A stretch of 28,768 nt of DNA from Symbiodinium natans (taxonomy: Eukaryota; Sar; Dinophyceae; Suessiales; Symbiodiniaceae), in assembly GCA_905221605.1 (NCBI GenBank), contig CAJNDS010001210.1, forward strand, positions 1 through 28,768, read 5' to 3'. How positions within the stretch are numbered: position 1 is the first letter of the stretch; every line of letters starts with the position of its first letter. Positions 1-8,498 of this stretch are shown piece after piece. The notes below the pieces were generated by a model. The model saw nothing but the letters and a program-made list of their open reading frames with translations. It made no database searches and was not told the origin of the DNA. The translations under genes and the position numbers were made by a program.

Positions 1-1
1 T

Positions 2-484
2 GAGCATGGCATTAGGCAACTCTTTGATGGGCCTGACTTGAGAGTAACGACAAAAATCCGTAAGGGAGATAATGTCAAAGAGTGGTTCCGTATGAAGTTT
101 GGTGGAAAGAAGATTTGGGTCCATGTCCCGGACAATGCGGTTTGCGAAGTTTCTGGCAAGGTTTTGCCTCGTAAGCATCTTGAAGAAGGTATGAGACTCG
201 AGCTCTCAGAACTTGATGCTTTTGGTGTAGCTACGATTATAGGAGAAGCTGAGGCCCGTAAACGAGCTACACGGAGAATTCATACGACTAGGTGGGTTCT
301 GACTTCGAAACCGTCGGCCACGAACCCTGAACGAGTTCGTGCTCGTCTTGTTGTGAGAGACTATGCATTTGGATCCAATCCTCTAGCTGATGGGATATAT
401 TCCCCCACCACGTCTTTGGAAGCCTTGAGGGGTGTCCTTGCTATTCATGCTGTCAGAGGTGGCACCTGTTGTCAGCAGATGTGA
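2..484 (+). CDS. Copia pol, N-terminal RT portion (5' partial, ends at a frameshift)
   Basis: This frame is already open at the left edge, so the true start lies outside; an internal TTG at 38 is only where a nominal ORF begins. It encodes the linker between integrase and RT and the first RT motifs: a KFGGKKIWVHVPD segment, then TRWVLTSKP, RARLVVRDYA (the copia 'KARLVA+G' fingers motif) and SPTTSLEALRGVLAIHAV, which corresponds to the copia 'F+PV...S+R+LLA' helix that precedes the first catalytic aspartate. The frame ends at a TGA at 482-484. The missing continuation, beginning SADVSVAF, is encoded in the next frame by 469-2544. A one-base loss around the CC at 465-466 explains the break. RT identity is firm from motif order; activity of this copy is doubtful. 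Confidence 0.8.
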   Translation, partial: EHGIRQLFDGPDLRVTTKIRKGDNVKEWFRMKFGGKKIWVHVPDNAVCEVSGKVLPRKHLEEGMRLELSELDAFGVATIIGEAEARKRATRRIHTTRWVLTSKPSATNPERVRARLVVRDYAFGSNPLADGIYSPTTSLEALRGVLAIHAVRGGTCCQQM

Positions 485-2544
485 GCGTTGCCTTCATGCA
501 AGCGCCTGTGCAAGGGGTAGAGTGTATCCGGTTTCCGAATGGGATGTATGATGAGGAGAACAAGCCGCTGTTTGCGCAGCTACACAAAGCCATGAATGGC
601 TTGAGAGTAGGACCACTGAGCTGGTACCTAGAGTTTACAAGCACGCTGCGTAAGCAGTTTGGGTTTGGTGAGACTGCCGACCCTACTGTGCATCACCGGC
701 TTGAGAAGGATGGTGCGCTGACCTTGGTGTTAGTGTATGTTGACGATCTCATCATCTTTTCCCAGAATCCGCCAGTTGCCAAGGATCTGTACGCTAAGCT
801 AGCGAAGATCTATAAAATGAAGCAGACAGGGCTTCTAGAACCTGGCAAGACTGGGCAGCTCGAGTTCTTGGGTCGGGTGATCGCCCGAACCACTGAGCAC
901 GGGCCTGTGTTCTTTGGCCTGAAGCCGGGGTGCTTGAAGTCGCTTGGAGAAGAGTTTGGCATTAGCGGAAAAGGTGTGAAACCAGTGCTGGGAAACCTCG
1001 AGAGGGAGTACCGGAAAAAGGAGGCTGGAACACCTATCAGCACTGAGGCGTATGAACGCTATAGACGTGTGCTTGGTAAGTTGATGTGGGCAAGCCTGAC
1101 GTTGCCGCATTTGTCCTACCCGGTAGGATTTCTGGGCCGGTATCAGAGTGACCCAGATAGCCAGGCAGAAGCTTGCTTGAGACGCGTGGTTCGCTGGGTA
1201 ATGGCTTTGCCTGAGTACCTTCAGCGATTTTCGGCAGAAGCGTTGGAGTATCCTTGCTGCGCTTCGGAAACCAGGCTCTCTGGCTTTGTAGATGCGTCAT
1301 GGAACATTTGCTCTGTGTCTGGTGCTATTGTGAAATGGCATGGCATCATGATCAAAACTTTCTCGCGGAAACAGTCGGTGACCGCGTTGAGTTCGGCGGA
1401 GGCCGAATTGGCAGCCCTGACTGAGGCAGCCAAAGAGTCGGTGTACTTGTCTTTGCTCATGGAAACGCTCCTGTATGGAATGCCCAAAGGAGAGACCGGT
1501 GAGTTTCCGATTCACCTGGCTTCGGATTCGGAAGCCGCTTTGTCGATTAGCAAAATGACGGGGTTGTTACGCCGTGTTCGGCACCTGGAGCTTCGTCATC
1601 GCTATCTTCAAGAGCTAGTCCACCTGGAAAGGCTGATTCTAAGCTTCATCAGTGGAGAACGGAATCCAGCCGATGGACTTACGAAATCTCCTGAGGAGTT
1701 GTTGCTTGAGCATTTGCTGGTTGCGTGTGGACTGGAAAGAGTGTGTGAAGAAGACCTTCAGGGTCTTGTAGTTCCTGAACACCTTCGTGAACGAATGGAA
1801 GAACTTGAAGAAGTATGTGAAAAGCTTGAGAAAATCCCGACAAACCTGGCGAAGTACGAGCCAGTGGCAAGAGACCTTGCGTTGGGATCTGTTCCTCTGC
1901 TTGTGATCGAGGTGTTTTGTTCAACGGACAGTGCGTTGTGCCGAGCGTGTGCTCGTGACCGAGTAGCATATATAGGCATAACTGAGAAAGAAGACTTCTT
2001 AAACAAGAGTACTCAAATGTTTCTAGGAGAGGTCTTGCTGTGTCTGTTGAGTAGGAAACCGCCCCAGATCTATGTCCACATAGCTTCCCCGTGTACCGCT
2101 GGATGTAGCTACCGCTTTAAGAACTGGCATCGACCGAAGTTTCGACATCGGTGGCGAGAGCAGGTCAAGAAGCATGTTGCATCTTGGAAAGCTTTAGGAA
2201 GACTTCTGGAGGACCGCTGCAAAGAGATCCTGGTTACCCAGGAATGGCCAAAGAACTGTGGTCTTTGGAAGGAGGAAAGTTATCTGAAAGAAAAGAAGCG
2301 CCTTGGTCTGAACTTTGGAAGGGTTGTGGACCGTTGTGCCTTCGACGGGGTCTTTAAGCGGTGGTTCTTTGCTACAAACCGAGAGGAGTGGAGTGAAATC
2401 TTCTCTGGAAAGCCCTGTGACAAAAGTCATCAGCATGTTTCACTTGCTAGTGTCGAAGAAACAGGTATCTATCCGACTAAACTGGGTAGAGCTCTTTTGC
2501 GTGCTGCGAAAGTCACGTTAGGTCTTGTAGGAACACCTTCTTAG
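469..2544 (+). CDS. Copia reverse transcriptase / RNase H with a methyltransferase-like C-terminal domain
   Basis: The frame is 691 codons, nominally opening at a TTG that is really internal to pol. RT motif A (DVSVAF, D4) is followed by the YVDDL box at residues 90-94 (D92 and D93 catalytic). The RNase H domain spans about 270-405: D275 in GFVDASW, E311 and E313 in SSAEAELAAL, D353 in ASDSEA and D402 in NPADGLTK, all consistent with an intact copia RNase H. Residues 410-460 look helical and charged. Residues 476-691 form an additional domain: VIEVFCSTDSALCRAC resembles a SAM-binding motif I, HIASPCTAGCSYRF contains a Pro-Cys like the catalytic PC of cytosine-C5 methyltransferases, and CDKSHQHVSL followed by YP resembles a Cys/His tail I recall from related dinoflagellate elements. 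DNMT domains have been reported in dinoflagellate retrotransposons, but here the glycine-rich loop is poor, so function is uncertain. Upstream frame 2-484 belongs to the same protein. Confidence 0.88.
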   Translation: MSADVSVAFMQAPVQGVECIRFPNGMYDEENKPLFAQLHKAMNGLRVGPLSWYLEFTSTLRKQFGFGETADPTVHHRLEKDGALTLVLVYVDDLIIFSQNPPVAKDLYAKLAKIYKMKQTGLLEPGKTGQLEFLGRVIARTTEHGPVFFGLKPGCLKSLGEEFGISGKGVKPVLGNLEREYRKKEAGTPISTEAYERYRRVLGKLMWASLTLPHLSYPVGFLGRYQSDPDSQAEACLRRVVRWVMALPEYLQRFSAEALEYPCCASETRLSGFVDASWNICSVSGAIVKWHGIMIKTFSRKQSVTALSSAEAELAALTEAAKESVYLSLLMETLLYGMPKGETGEFPIHLASDSEAALSISKMTGLLRRVRHLELRHRYLQELVHLERLILSFISGERNPADGLTKSPEELLLEHLLVACGLERVCEEDLQGLVVPEHLRERMEELEEVCEKLEKIPTNLAKYEPVARDLALGSVPLLVIEVFCSTDSALCRACARDRVAYIGITEKEDFLNKSTQMFLGEVLLCLLSRKPPQIYVHIASPCTAGCSYRFKNWHRPKFRHRWREQVKKHVASWKALGRLLEDRCKEILVTQEWPKNCGLWKEESYLKEKKRLGLNFGRVVDRCAFDGVFKRWFFATNREEWSEIFSGKPCDKSHQHVSLASVEETGIYPTKLGRALLRAAKVTLGLVGTPS

Positions 2545-3018
2545 GTCGGCAGTAGGAGTGCTCGCTTTCGGACTTTGCCTGGGATGAGATGTTTAAGCAC
2601 TGGAAACACCGAGCTGTGAAGAAGTGCGTGGCTCTGAGGCATTACAGTCCAAGCGGGGGTGTGAAAGTTCCTGTCTGGCTCAAGGTTTCGGCTCAACCCC
2701 GGTGGGGTGCTCAGGTAGAGAGCGTCTTTAGTGCCGTTGTGGCTGGCCCTGGGGCTTGTAACTAAGGGTAGGTTCCGTTTTGAGGCCTGGCAAAACTGTG
2801 TTTGCTCGTAGGCCGGCTGACCGGCTAAGCTGTCATAGAGCGGCGGCCCGCCAACTGCTGCCGTCGACGAAGGGCGTGAGTGCACAGTTTTCGGCCTCGC
2901 TTCGCTAGAGGGAAGCTTTTCGTCCTCGCGTTGCTGAGGGAACCTTGTGGCCTACAGTCTGCTCTGGGTCACAGTGAGAGTTGCAGCCTCGCATTGCTTG
3001 AGGGGTGACGCAAGCCTG

Positions 3019-3056
3019 TTGCTCACCAGAGATTCCTGCTGTCTCTGGGTGAGCAA
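3019..3056. repeat. Hairpin, 14/15-nt arms with one bulge
   Basis: Left arm TTGCTCACCAGAGA (3019-3032) pairs with TCTCTGGGTGAGCAA (3042-3056) around a 9-nt loop. The only imperfection is one extra G in the right arm. Confidence 0.85.
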
Positions 3057-3192
3057 AACCCACCGACCCTCATTTGGATTGAGGGCTGTGCTGAAGGTGA
3101 GTTTGGGTTCCTCGCTCACTTGTGTGGAAAACGAAGGTGAGACCGAAACACGGGGGAAACGGCCAGGCACGCTGCAGACAGTGCAGGCCAAC

Positions 3193-3226
3193 GTCGCACT
3201 GCAAGAGGCATCCTTGCAGTGGCGAC
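3193..3226. repeat. Hairpin, 13/14-nt arms with one bulge
   Basis: GTCGCACTGCAAG (3193-3205) pairs with CTTGCAGTGGCGAC (3213-3226) across a 7-nt loop. Again one extra G in the right arm is the sole mismatch. Confidence 0.85.
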
Positions 3227-3250
3227 AGGAGTGTCCCGAACAATTGCGGT

Positions 3251-3299
3251 GTGCTCGAGCCCAAGCTTGCAGGTTTTCGGGGATCTGCAAGCTGAGCAC
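3251..3299. repeat. Two-part hairpin with an internal loop
   Basis: Inner stem AGCTTGCAG (3264-3272) with CTGCAAGCT (3285-3293) is perfect; outer stem GTGCTC (3251-3256) with GAGCAC (3294-3299) is perfect. The 7 extra bases all lie on the left side. Confidence 0.8.
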
Positions 3300-3437
3300 A
3301 ACAGGATTTTCTTCGCAGGTAGAATCAGGTAGAAAAGATTTGGCCCAACCCTGGTGGATCTGCCTGGACATAAATAACCAGAGGCATCAGTGTCGTAAAG
3401 CTCATTGACTGGTGCTACTGAGAAACCGTTGCCAAGG

Positions 3438-3500
3438 AACTTGCAGTAGGACTGTGGTGCGGCGCAGTGCAAGTTGAAGAGCAGCTGGTGGTGGCTGCTC
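3438..3500. repeat. Two adjacent hairpins
   Basis: AACTTGCA (3438-3445) pairs perfectly with TGCAAGTT (3468-3475). Three bases later GAGCAGC (3479-3485) pairs perfectly with GCTGCTC (3494-3500). Confidence 0.75.
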
Positions 3501-3509
3501 CCCGGAAAA

Positions 3510-3574
3510 CCAATAGTCCAAGAAGCCTCCTTCGGCCTCGCTCCGTGCTGAGGGTTTGTAAGGGTTGGTATTGG
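3510..3574. repeat. Hairpin enclosing a GCCTCGC/GCTGAGG motif
   Basis: CCAATAGTCCAA (3510-3521) pairs with TTGGTATTGG (3565-3574) with a 2-nt bulge; the dispersed motif at 3531-3554 forms the tip. Confidence 0.65.
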
Positions 3575-3584
3575 CCGGAAAGGA

Positions 3585-3627
3585 TTCAGATGGAGGTTAC
3601 CCGATCTTCGCGCTTTTCCCATCTGAA
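3585..3627. repeat. Hairpin with a perfect 9-bp stem
   Basis: TTCAGATGG (3585-3593) and CCATCTGAA (3619-3627) are exact reverse complements separated by 25 nt. Confidence 0.75.
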
Positions 3628-3690
3628 GGCAACCAATGGTAATCAGCCTGCTGGACATGGCAGGCCTGCTTTTGTTTACATCCACGTCTC

Positions 3691-3741
3691 CTGCAAGGGC
3701 TGGGGTCTGTCCGTGCACACAGACAAGGCGGAACCTTGCAG
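3691..3741. repeat. Nested double hairpin
   Basis: Outer arms CTGCAAGG (3691-3698) and CCTTGCAG (3734-3741) are perfect; inside them GTCTGT (3705-3710) and ACAGAC (3719-3724) are also perfect. Confidence 0.8.
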
Positions 3742-4110
3742 ATGTTTAGGTCCTCGCGGCACGGCCGCTGGAGGTTGTTTGAAGATGTTGGCTCTCACTA
3801 TCTGGTGAGTGGTTTGTATGGGCACTTGCTGGGGCAAGGCGGCTCTGGCGTCTGAGGATGGTACATGTGCTGGCTGCTGAGTACGGGCCACCGAAAGAGA
3901 CCTGTGGTAAGACAAGCGATGAAAGGAGCCGAACTCCTAAAGAAAGGACAGGCTAGCTCACGCGGACGCCACGCAGAGTATGTGTTACTATCTTCAGATG
4001 TTGGAGCCAAATTGCCAGCCTTGTGACGTGAGATGTGGTGTTTGGATTCGGCCTCAAGCACTGGAAGGCCTACAACAACAAATCCGAATGAAAACTGTGG
4101 TCCTAAGACA

Positions 4111-4141
4111 CGCGGTGCAGCTGCTTATACGTGGCACCGCG
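4111..4141. repeat. Hairpin with a perfect 8-bp GC-rich stem
   Basis: CGCGGTGC (4111-4118) pairs with GCACCGCG (4134-4141) across 15 nt. Confidence 0.75.
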
Positions 4142-4246
4142 GGGGTCACAAAGAGATAGAGGGCTTGCCAGCAGGGGAACTCTGTCTAAAGAGAGCCCTG
4201 GCTCAGTGAGGAGCTGAGGGCCTGGCTGCGCTGATGCAGCGGAATG

Positions 4247-4347
4247 GTTGTTCGGCCTCGCCTCCGCTGAGGGAACAACAGTCAATGCTTCTCTGCAGTG
4301 TCGGTCCGGGTTAGTAAGAGCGAGAACGCCGGGACCTCGAGCTGCAG
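4247..4347. repeat. Two further hairpins (GTTGTTC/GAACAAC and CTGCAG/CTGCAG)
   Basis: GTTGTTC (4247-4253) pairs with GAACAAC (4273-4279) with a copy of the dispersed motif inside. CTGCAG (4293-4298) with CTGCAG (4342-4347) encloses GGTCC (4303-4307) with GGACC (4332-4336). Confidence 0.7.
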
Positions 4348-4469
4348 TTTTACCATGAAGCAACCGCGTGAGATGCATTATTGGTCAACTGGTGAGTAAG
4401 AGCGAGAAAGCCAGGGTGACGCTACTTTGGGGGAGGCTGCAAGGCACGGTTAGTAAGTGCGAGAAAGCC
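4310..4469 (+). repeat. Three copies of a ~21-nt word with core GTAAG(A/T)GCGAGAA
   Basis: Copies at 4310-4330, 4392-4412 and 4449-4469 share GTTAGTAAGAGCGAGAAAGCC with one to two changes each. Spacing is irregular (82 and 57 nt), so this is dispersed rather than tandem. Confidence 0.7.
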
Positions 4470-4752
4470 GGAGCTGTGGACGAACCTGGAGTAGCAGTTT
4501 TCATACCTCACGTGTTTCACTTTGCGGCCTCGCATGCGCTGAGGAAATATGCCTCGAACAGAACATCCAGTGCTGAGTGGGGATTGCCAAACTTACGGAG
4601 GCTGATGCCACAACAAGTGCCTCAACAGCAATGCATGCGGAAGGCAAAGTTCGGCCTCGCGAGTGCTGAGGGTTGCAGCTGAGAGAGGGCCTAGCTGAGA
4701 ACGCAACACCTCAAGCGAGGTAATTTTTAGTTTAGTTTCACCTTGACCAACG

Positions 4753-4767
4753 GCCCCTTCGGGTGGC
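4753..4767. repeat. Small hairpin with TTCG tetraloop
   Basis: GCCCC (4753-4757) pairs with GGTGGC (4762-4767) around TTCG, with one bulged T. UUCG loops are unusually stable in RNA, which hints at transcription of this strand. Confidence 0.5.
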
Positions 4768-5182
4768 TACGCCTCGCAGCGTGCAGACGAAAGTTCCTGT
4801 CTAAGGACATGTTAACTTTGTTGTCCTGCATGCTGGCTCAGAGTTGTGTGTGTGTAGTTGTAGGAACTCCGTAGTTGTGCCTTGGAGGCTCGACGGGAGT
4901 GCTGCTTTAAGTGGGAAAGCCTTTTGAAGTGCTTGAGTTGTAGGGATGTGTGTCTGGAAGCTGTAGAAGTGACTGTGCACGTTTTTGCTTGCTTTAGGTG
5001 TAGTTGGGTAGGTCCCGAGAACTCCCACTGACGTTTGAGTTTGTTTTGTGGCTGTGGAGAACACGTGGCAGAGCAGAGTTTTCACCTGTGTGTAAAGAGT
5101 TTCACTGACGAAGCCTCCGGCTTATGACTTTGGCTCAAGTCGTGAGAAAAAGAGGGTTCAGCGCGCTGCTGCTGTGTTTTCA

Positions 5183-6315
5183 CACCTCCCTAATTGGGTC
5201 GGGATGTGATCAGGGCCTGTGTAAATGCAGCCAAGGAGCCTTGCGTTTCCCTCCTTAATTGGGTCGGGATGCCGAATTGGGTCGGAATGTGATCAGGGCT
5301 GTGTAGACGCAGCCAAGGAGCTTTGCATTCCCCTCCTTAATTGCCACTGTGTAAATGCAGCCAAGGAGCCTTTGTATTCACCTCCCTAATTGGGTCGGGA
5401 TGTGATCAAGACCTGTGTAAATGCAGCCAAGGAGCCTTGTGATTCTCCCTAATTGGGTAGGGATGTGATCAGGGCCTGTGTAAAATGCAGCCAAGGAGGC
5501 TGGCATTCCCCTTCCCTAATGGGGTGCGCGGCTGTGCCTCAGGGCTTGTGTAAATTGCAGCACATTTTACCCTCACTAATTGGGTCGGGATGTGACCAGG
5601 GCCTGTGTAACATGCAGCCAAGGAAGGGGCCTTTGTATTTACCTGCCTAATTGGGTCGGGATGTTGATCCAAGGGCTGTGTAAAGGCAGCCAAGGAAGGG
5701 CCTTGGTGTGTTTCTCCTCCCTAATTGGGTCAGGATGTGCATCAGGGCCGGTGTAATTGCAGCCAAGGCGCCTTGTATTCCCCTCCCTAATTGGGTCGGG
5801 ATGTGATCAGGGCCTTGTTAAACTCAGGCCAAGGAGGCTTGGTATTCCCCTCCCTAATTGGGTCGGGATGTGATCAGGGCCTGTGTAAATGCAGCCAAGG
5901 AGCCTTGCATTCCCCTCCCTAATTGGGTCGGGATGTGATCAGGGCCTGTGTAAATGCAGCCAAGGAGCCTTGCCTTCCCCTCCCTAATTGGGTCGGGATG
6001 TGACCAGGGCCTGTGTAAAATGCAGCCAAGGAGCCTTTGTATTTACCTTCCTAATTGGGTCGGGGTGTGATCAAGGGCTGTGTAAATGCAGCCAAGGAGC
6101 CTTGTGTTTCTCTCCCTAATTGGATCAGGATGTGATCATGTGATAAGGGCCTGTGTAAATGCAGCCAAGGAGCCACAGGAGCCTGCAGTCCCCTCCCTAA
6201 ATTGGGTCGGGATGTGATGAGGGCCGTGTAAAATGCTGTGATGGAGAAGTTGAGTTAACTCACAATAAGGGGGCGGATTTTTTTGTGATCGGGGACTGTG
6301 TAAATGCTGGCAAGG
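5183..6315. repeat. Satellite A block 1 (A1), ~65-bp units, partly degenerate
   Basis: Units carry TAATTGGGTCGGGATGTGAT, then CAGGGCCTGTGTAAATGCAG and the dyad CCAAGGAGCCTTGC; successive copies are about 65 bp apart (for example 5881 to 5946). About 16 units. Many copies from 5440 on have indels, and 6236-6300 includes foreign AT-rich sequence, making this the most diverged block. Short open frames in it are by-products of the repeat. Confidence 0.9.
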
Positions 6316-7300
6316 GAGGCCTGTTCCAGGTAGTTCCTCCCCCCTCCCCATCCACAACCTCATTAAACATGTGCACAGGATAAGGATTTCCAGCTCGCGA
6401 CGCCTTTCGAGGTAGTTTCTTCAGAAAATGCACACCAGGATAAGGATTTTTCCAGCTCGGAAAAGATTTCCAGGTGGTTTTCTCCTTCATAAAATGCAAC
6501 CAGGATACGGATTCCAGCTCGCGGAAGCCTTGCCAGGTAGTTCTCCTTCATAAAATGCACCAGGATAAGGATTTCCCGCTCGCGGAAGGCCTTTCCAGGT
6601 AGTTCTCCTTCATAAAATGCACCAGGATAAGGATTTCCAGCTCGCGGAAGGCCTTTCCAGGTAGTTCTCCTTCATAAATGCACCATTCCAGCTTGCGGAA
6701 GGCCTTTCCAGGTAGTTCTCCTTCATAAAATGCACCAGGATAACGATTTCAACCTCGCGCAAGGCCTTTCCAGGTAGTTCTCCTTCATAAAATGCACCGG
6801 ATAAGGATTTCCAGCTCGCGGAAGGCCTTTCCAGGTAGTTCTCCTTCATAAAATGCACCAGGATAAGGATTTCCAGCTCGCGGAAGGCCTTTCCAGGTAG
6901 TTCTCTTTCATGAATTGCACCAGGATAAGGATTTCCAATGATTTCCAGCTCGCGGAAGGCCTTTCCAGGCAGTTCTCCTTCATAAAATGCACCAGGATAA
7001 GGATTGCCAGCTCGCGGAAGGCCGTTTCAGGTAGTTCTCCTTCATAAAATGCACCAGGATAAGGATTTCCAGCTCGCGCGGAAGGCCTTTCCAGGTAGTT
7101 CTCCTTCATAAAATGCACCAGGATAAGGATATCCAGCTCGCGGAAGGCCTTTCCAGGTAGTTCTCCTTCATAAAATGCACCAGGATAAGGATTTCCAGCT
7201 CGCAGAAGGCCTTTCCAGGTAGTTCTCTTTCATAAAATGCACCAGGATAAGGATTTCCAGCTCGCGGAAGGCCTTTCCAGGTAGTTCTCCTTCACAAAAT
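6316..7300. repeat. Satellite B block 1 (B1), ~62-bp units
   Basis: Units carry CCTTTCCAGGTAGTTCTCCT, TCATAAAATGCACCAGGATA and AGCTCGCGGAAGG, with a period of about 62 bp. About 16 units. The block includes a deleted unit (CACCATTCCAGCTTGCGG) and an expanded unit (TTTCCAATGATTTCC) that recur at matching places in the other B blocks. Minus-strand peptides like MHFMKENYLERPSASW come from the repeat; the period is not a multiple of three, so no long frame is kept. Confidence 0.92.
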
Positions 7301-8498
7301 GTGGGTCGGGGTGTGATCCGGGCCTGTGTAAATTCTTGCATTCCCCTCATTGGGTCGGGATGTGATCAGGGCCTGTGTAAATGCAGCGAGGAGCCTTGCG
7401 TTCCCCTCCCTAATTGGGTCGGGATGTGATCAGGGCCTGTGTAAATGCAGCCAAGGAGCCTTGCGTTTCCCTCCTTAATTGGGTCGGGATGCCGAATTGG
7501 GTCGGAATGTGATCAGGGCTGTGTAGACGCAGCCAAGGAGCTTTGCATTCCCCTCCTTAATTGCCACGGAGCCTATCATTCCCCTCCCTAATTGGGTCAC
7601 GAAAGCCTGTGTAAATGCAGCCAAGGAGCCTTGCATTCCCTTCCCTAATTTGGGGCCGGATGTGGTGTGACTGCAGCCAAGGAGCCTTGCATTCCCTTCC
7701 CGAATTGGGTCCGGATGTGATCAGGGCCTGTGTGAATGCAGCCAAGAAGCATTGCATTCCCTTCCCTAATTGGGTCGGGATGTGATCAAGGCCTGTGAAA
7801 ATGCTGCCAAGGAGGCTTGTGTTCATCTCCCTAATTGGGTCGGGATGTGATCAGGGCCTGTCTAAACGCAGCCAAGGAGCCTTGCATTCCCCTCCCTAAT
7901 TGAGTCGGGATGTGACCAGGGTTCACCTCCCTAATTGGGTCGGGATGTGACCAGGGCCTGTGTAAATGCAGCCAAGGAGCCTTGTGATTCTCCCTAATTG
8001 GGTCGGGATGTGATCAGGGCCTGTGTAAATGCAGCCAAGGAGCCTTGCATTCCCCTCCCTAATTGGGTCGGGATGTGATCAGGGCCTGTGTGAATGCTGC
8101 CAAGGAGCCTTTGTAGTCACCTCCCTAATTGGGTCGGGATGTGATCAAGGCCTGTGTAAATGCAGCCAAGGAGCCTTTTGTTTCTCTCCCTAATTGGGTC
8201 AGGATGTGATCAGGGCCTGTGTAAATGCAGCCAAGGAGCCTTGTGTTCCCCTTCCGAATTGGGTCAGGATGTGATGAGGGCCTGTGTAAATGCAGCCCAG
8301 GAGCCTTTGTATTCACCTCCCTAATTGGGTCGGGATGTGATCAGGGCCTGTGTAAATGCAGCCAAGGAGCCTTGCATTCCCCTCCCTAATTGGGTCGGGA
8401 TGTGATGAGGGCCTGTGTAAATGCAGCCATGGAGCCTTTGCGTTCCCCTCCCTAATTGGGTCGGGATGTGATCAGGGCCTGTGTGAATGCTGCCAAGG
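7301..8498. repeat. Satellite A block 2 (A2)
   Basis: About 18 A units. It starts with the distinctive B-to-A junction (TTCACAAAATGTGGGTCGGG) and ends at an A-to-B junction within a CCAAGG core. It carries the TTGCCACGGAGCCTATCATT variant also seen in A3, A5 and A6. Confidence 0.92.

Larger units (their letters stand above)
1..2544 (+). mobile_element. Ty1/copia LTR retrotransposon, 3' part, truncated by the window edge
   Basis: The two open frames here are the reverse transcriptase and RNase H end of a copia pol gene, in the order expected for Ty1/copia (integrase before RT before RNase H); the integrase and gag would lie left of position 1. No long terminal repeat could be identified: the left LTR is outside the window and I found no convincing TG...CA-bounded partner or polypurine tract in the 2.6 kb after the stop codon. 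A frameshift near 466 means this copy cannot make a continuous product without recoding, so it is probably a recently inactivated copy or carries a base-call error. Confidence 0.85.
2890..4672. repeat. Dispersed short motif GGCCTCGC-(4-7 nt)-GCTGAGGG
   Basis: Seven to eight copies occur within 1.8 kb: 2890-2912, 2921-2940, 2983-3005, 3531-3554, 4251-4273, 4524-4544, 4650-4672, and a variant at 3751-3774 (CCTCGCGGC-ACG-GCCGCTGGAGG). In each, CCTC can pair with GAGG and GC with GC, with a T bulged out of the right arm. All are on the plus strand in the same orientation. Some sit at the tip of longer stems, such as the 4247-4279 hairpin whose arms are GTTGTTC and GAACAAC. The shared core with variable arms suggests a mobile or transcribed hairpin rather than chance. 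Confidence 0.7.
2545..5182. other. Non-coding, hairpin-dense region downstream of the copia element
   Basis: No open frame here has a recognisable domain; the short ORFs are on both strands and look random. What stands out is secondary structure: from about 2812 to 4767 short inverted repeats follow one another almost continuously, many differing from perfect by one extra base on one arm. The strongest are listed separately. Repeated words include a GCCTCGC...GCTGAGG motif and three copies of a GTAAGAGCGAGAA word. It might be copia 3' UTR/LTR, an old non-autonomous element cluster, or a transcribed structured RNA; the sequence alone does not decide. The stretch 4803-5128 has no feature I can name. 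Confidence 0.6.

Noticed and set aside
2663-4802. Repeated 14-mer GAAAGTTCCTGTCT (2663-2676 and 4789-4802) as possible copia LTR ends
   Set aside because: The match does not extend beyond 14 nt and no TG...CA borders or target duplication were visible.
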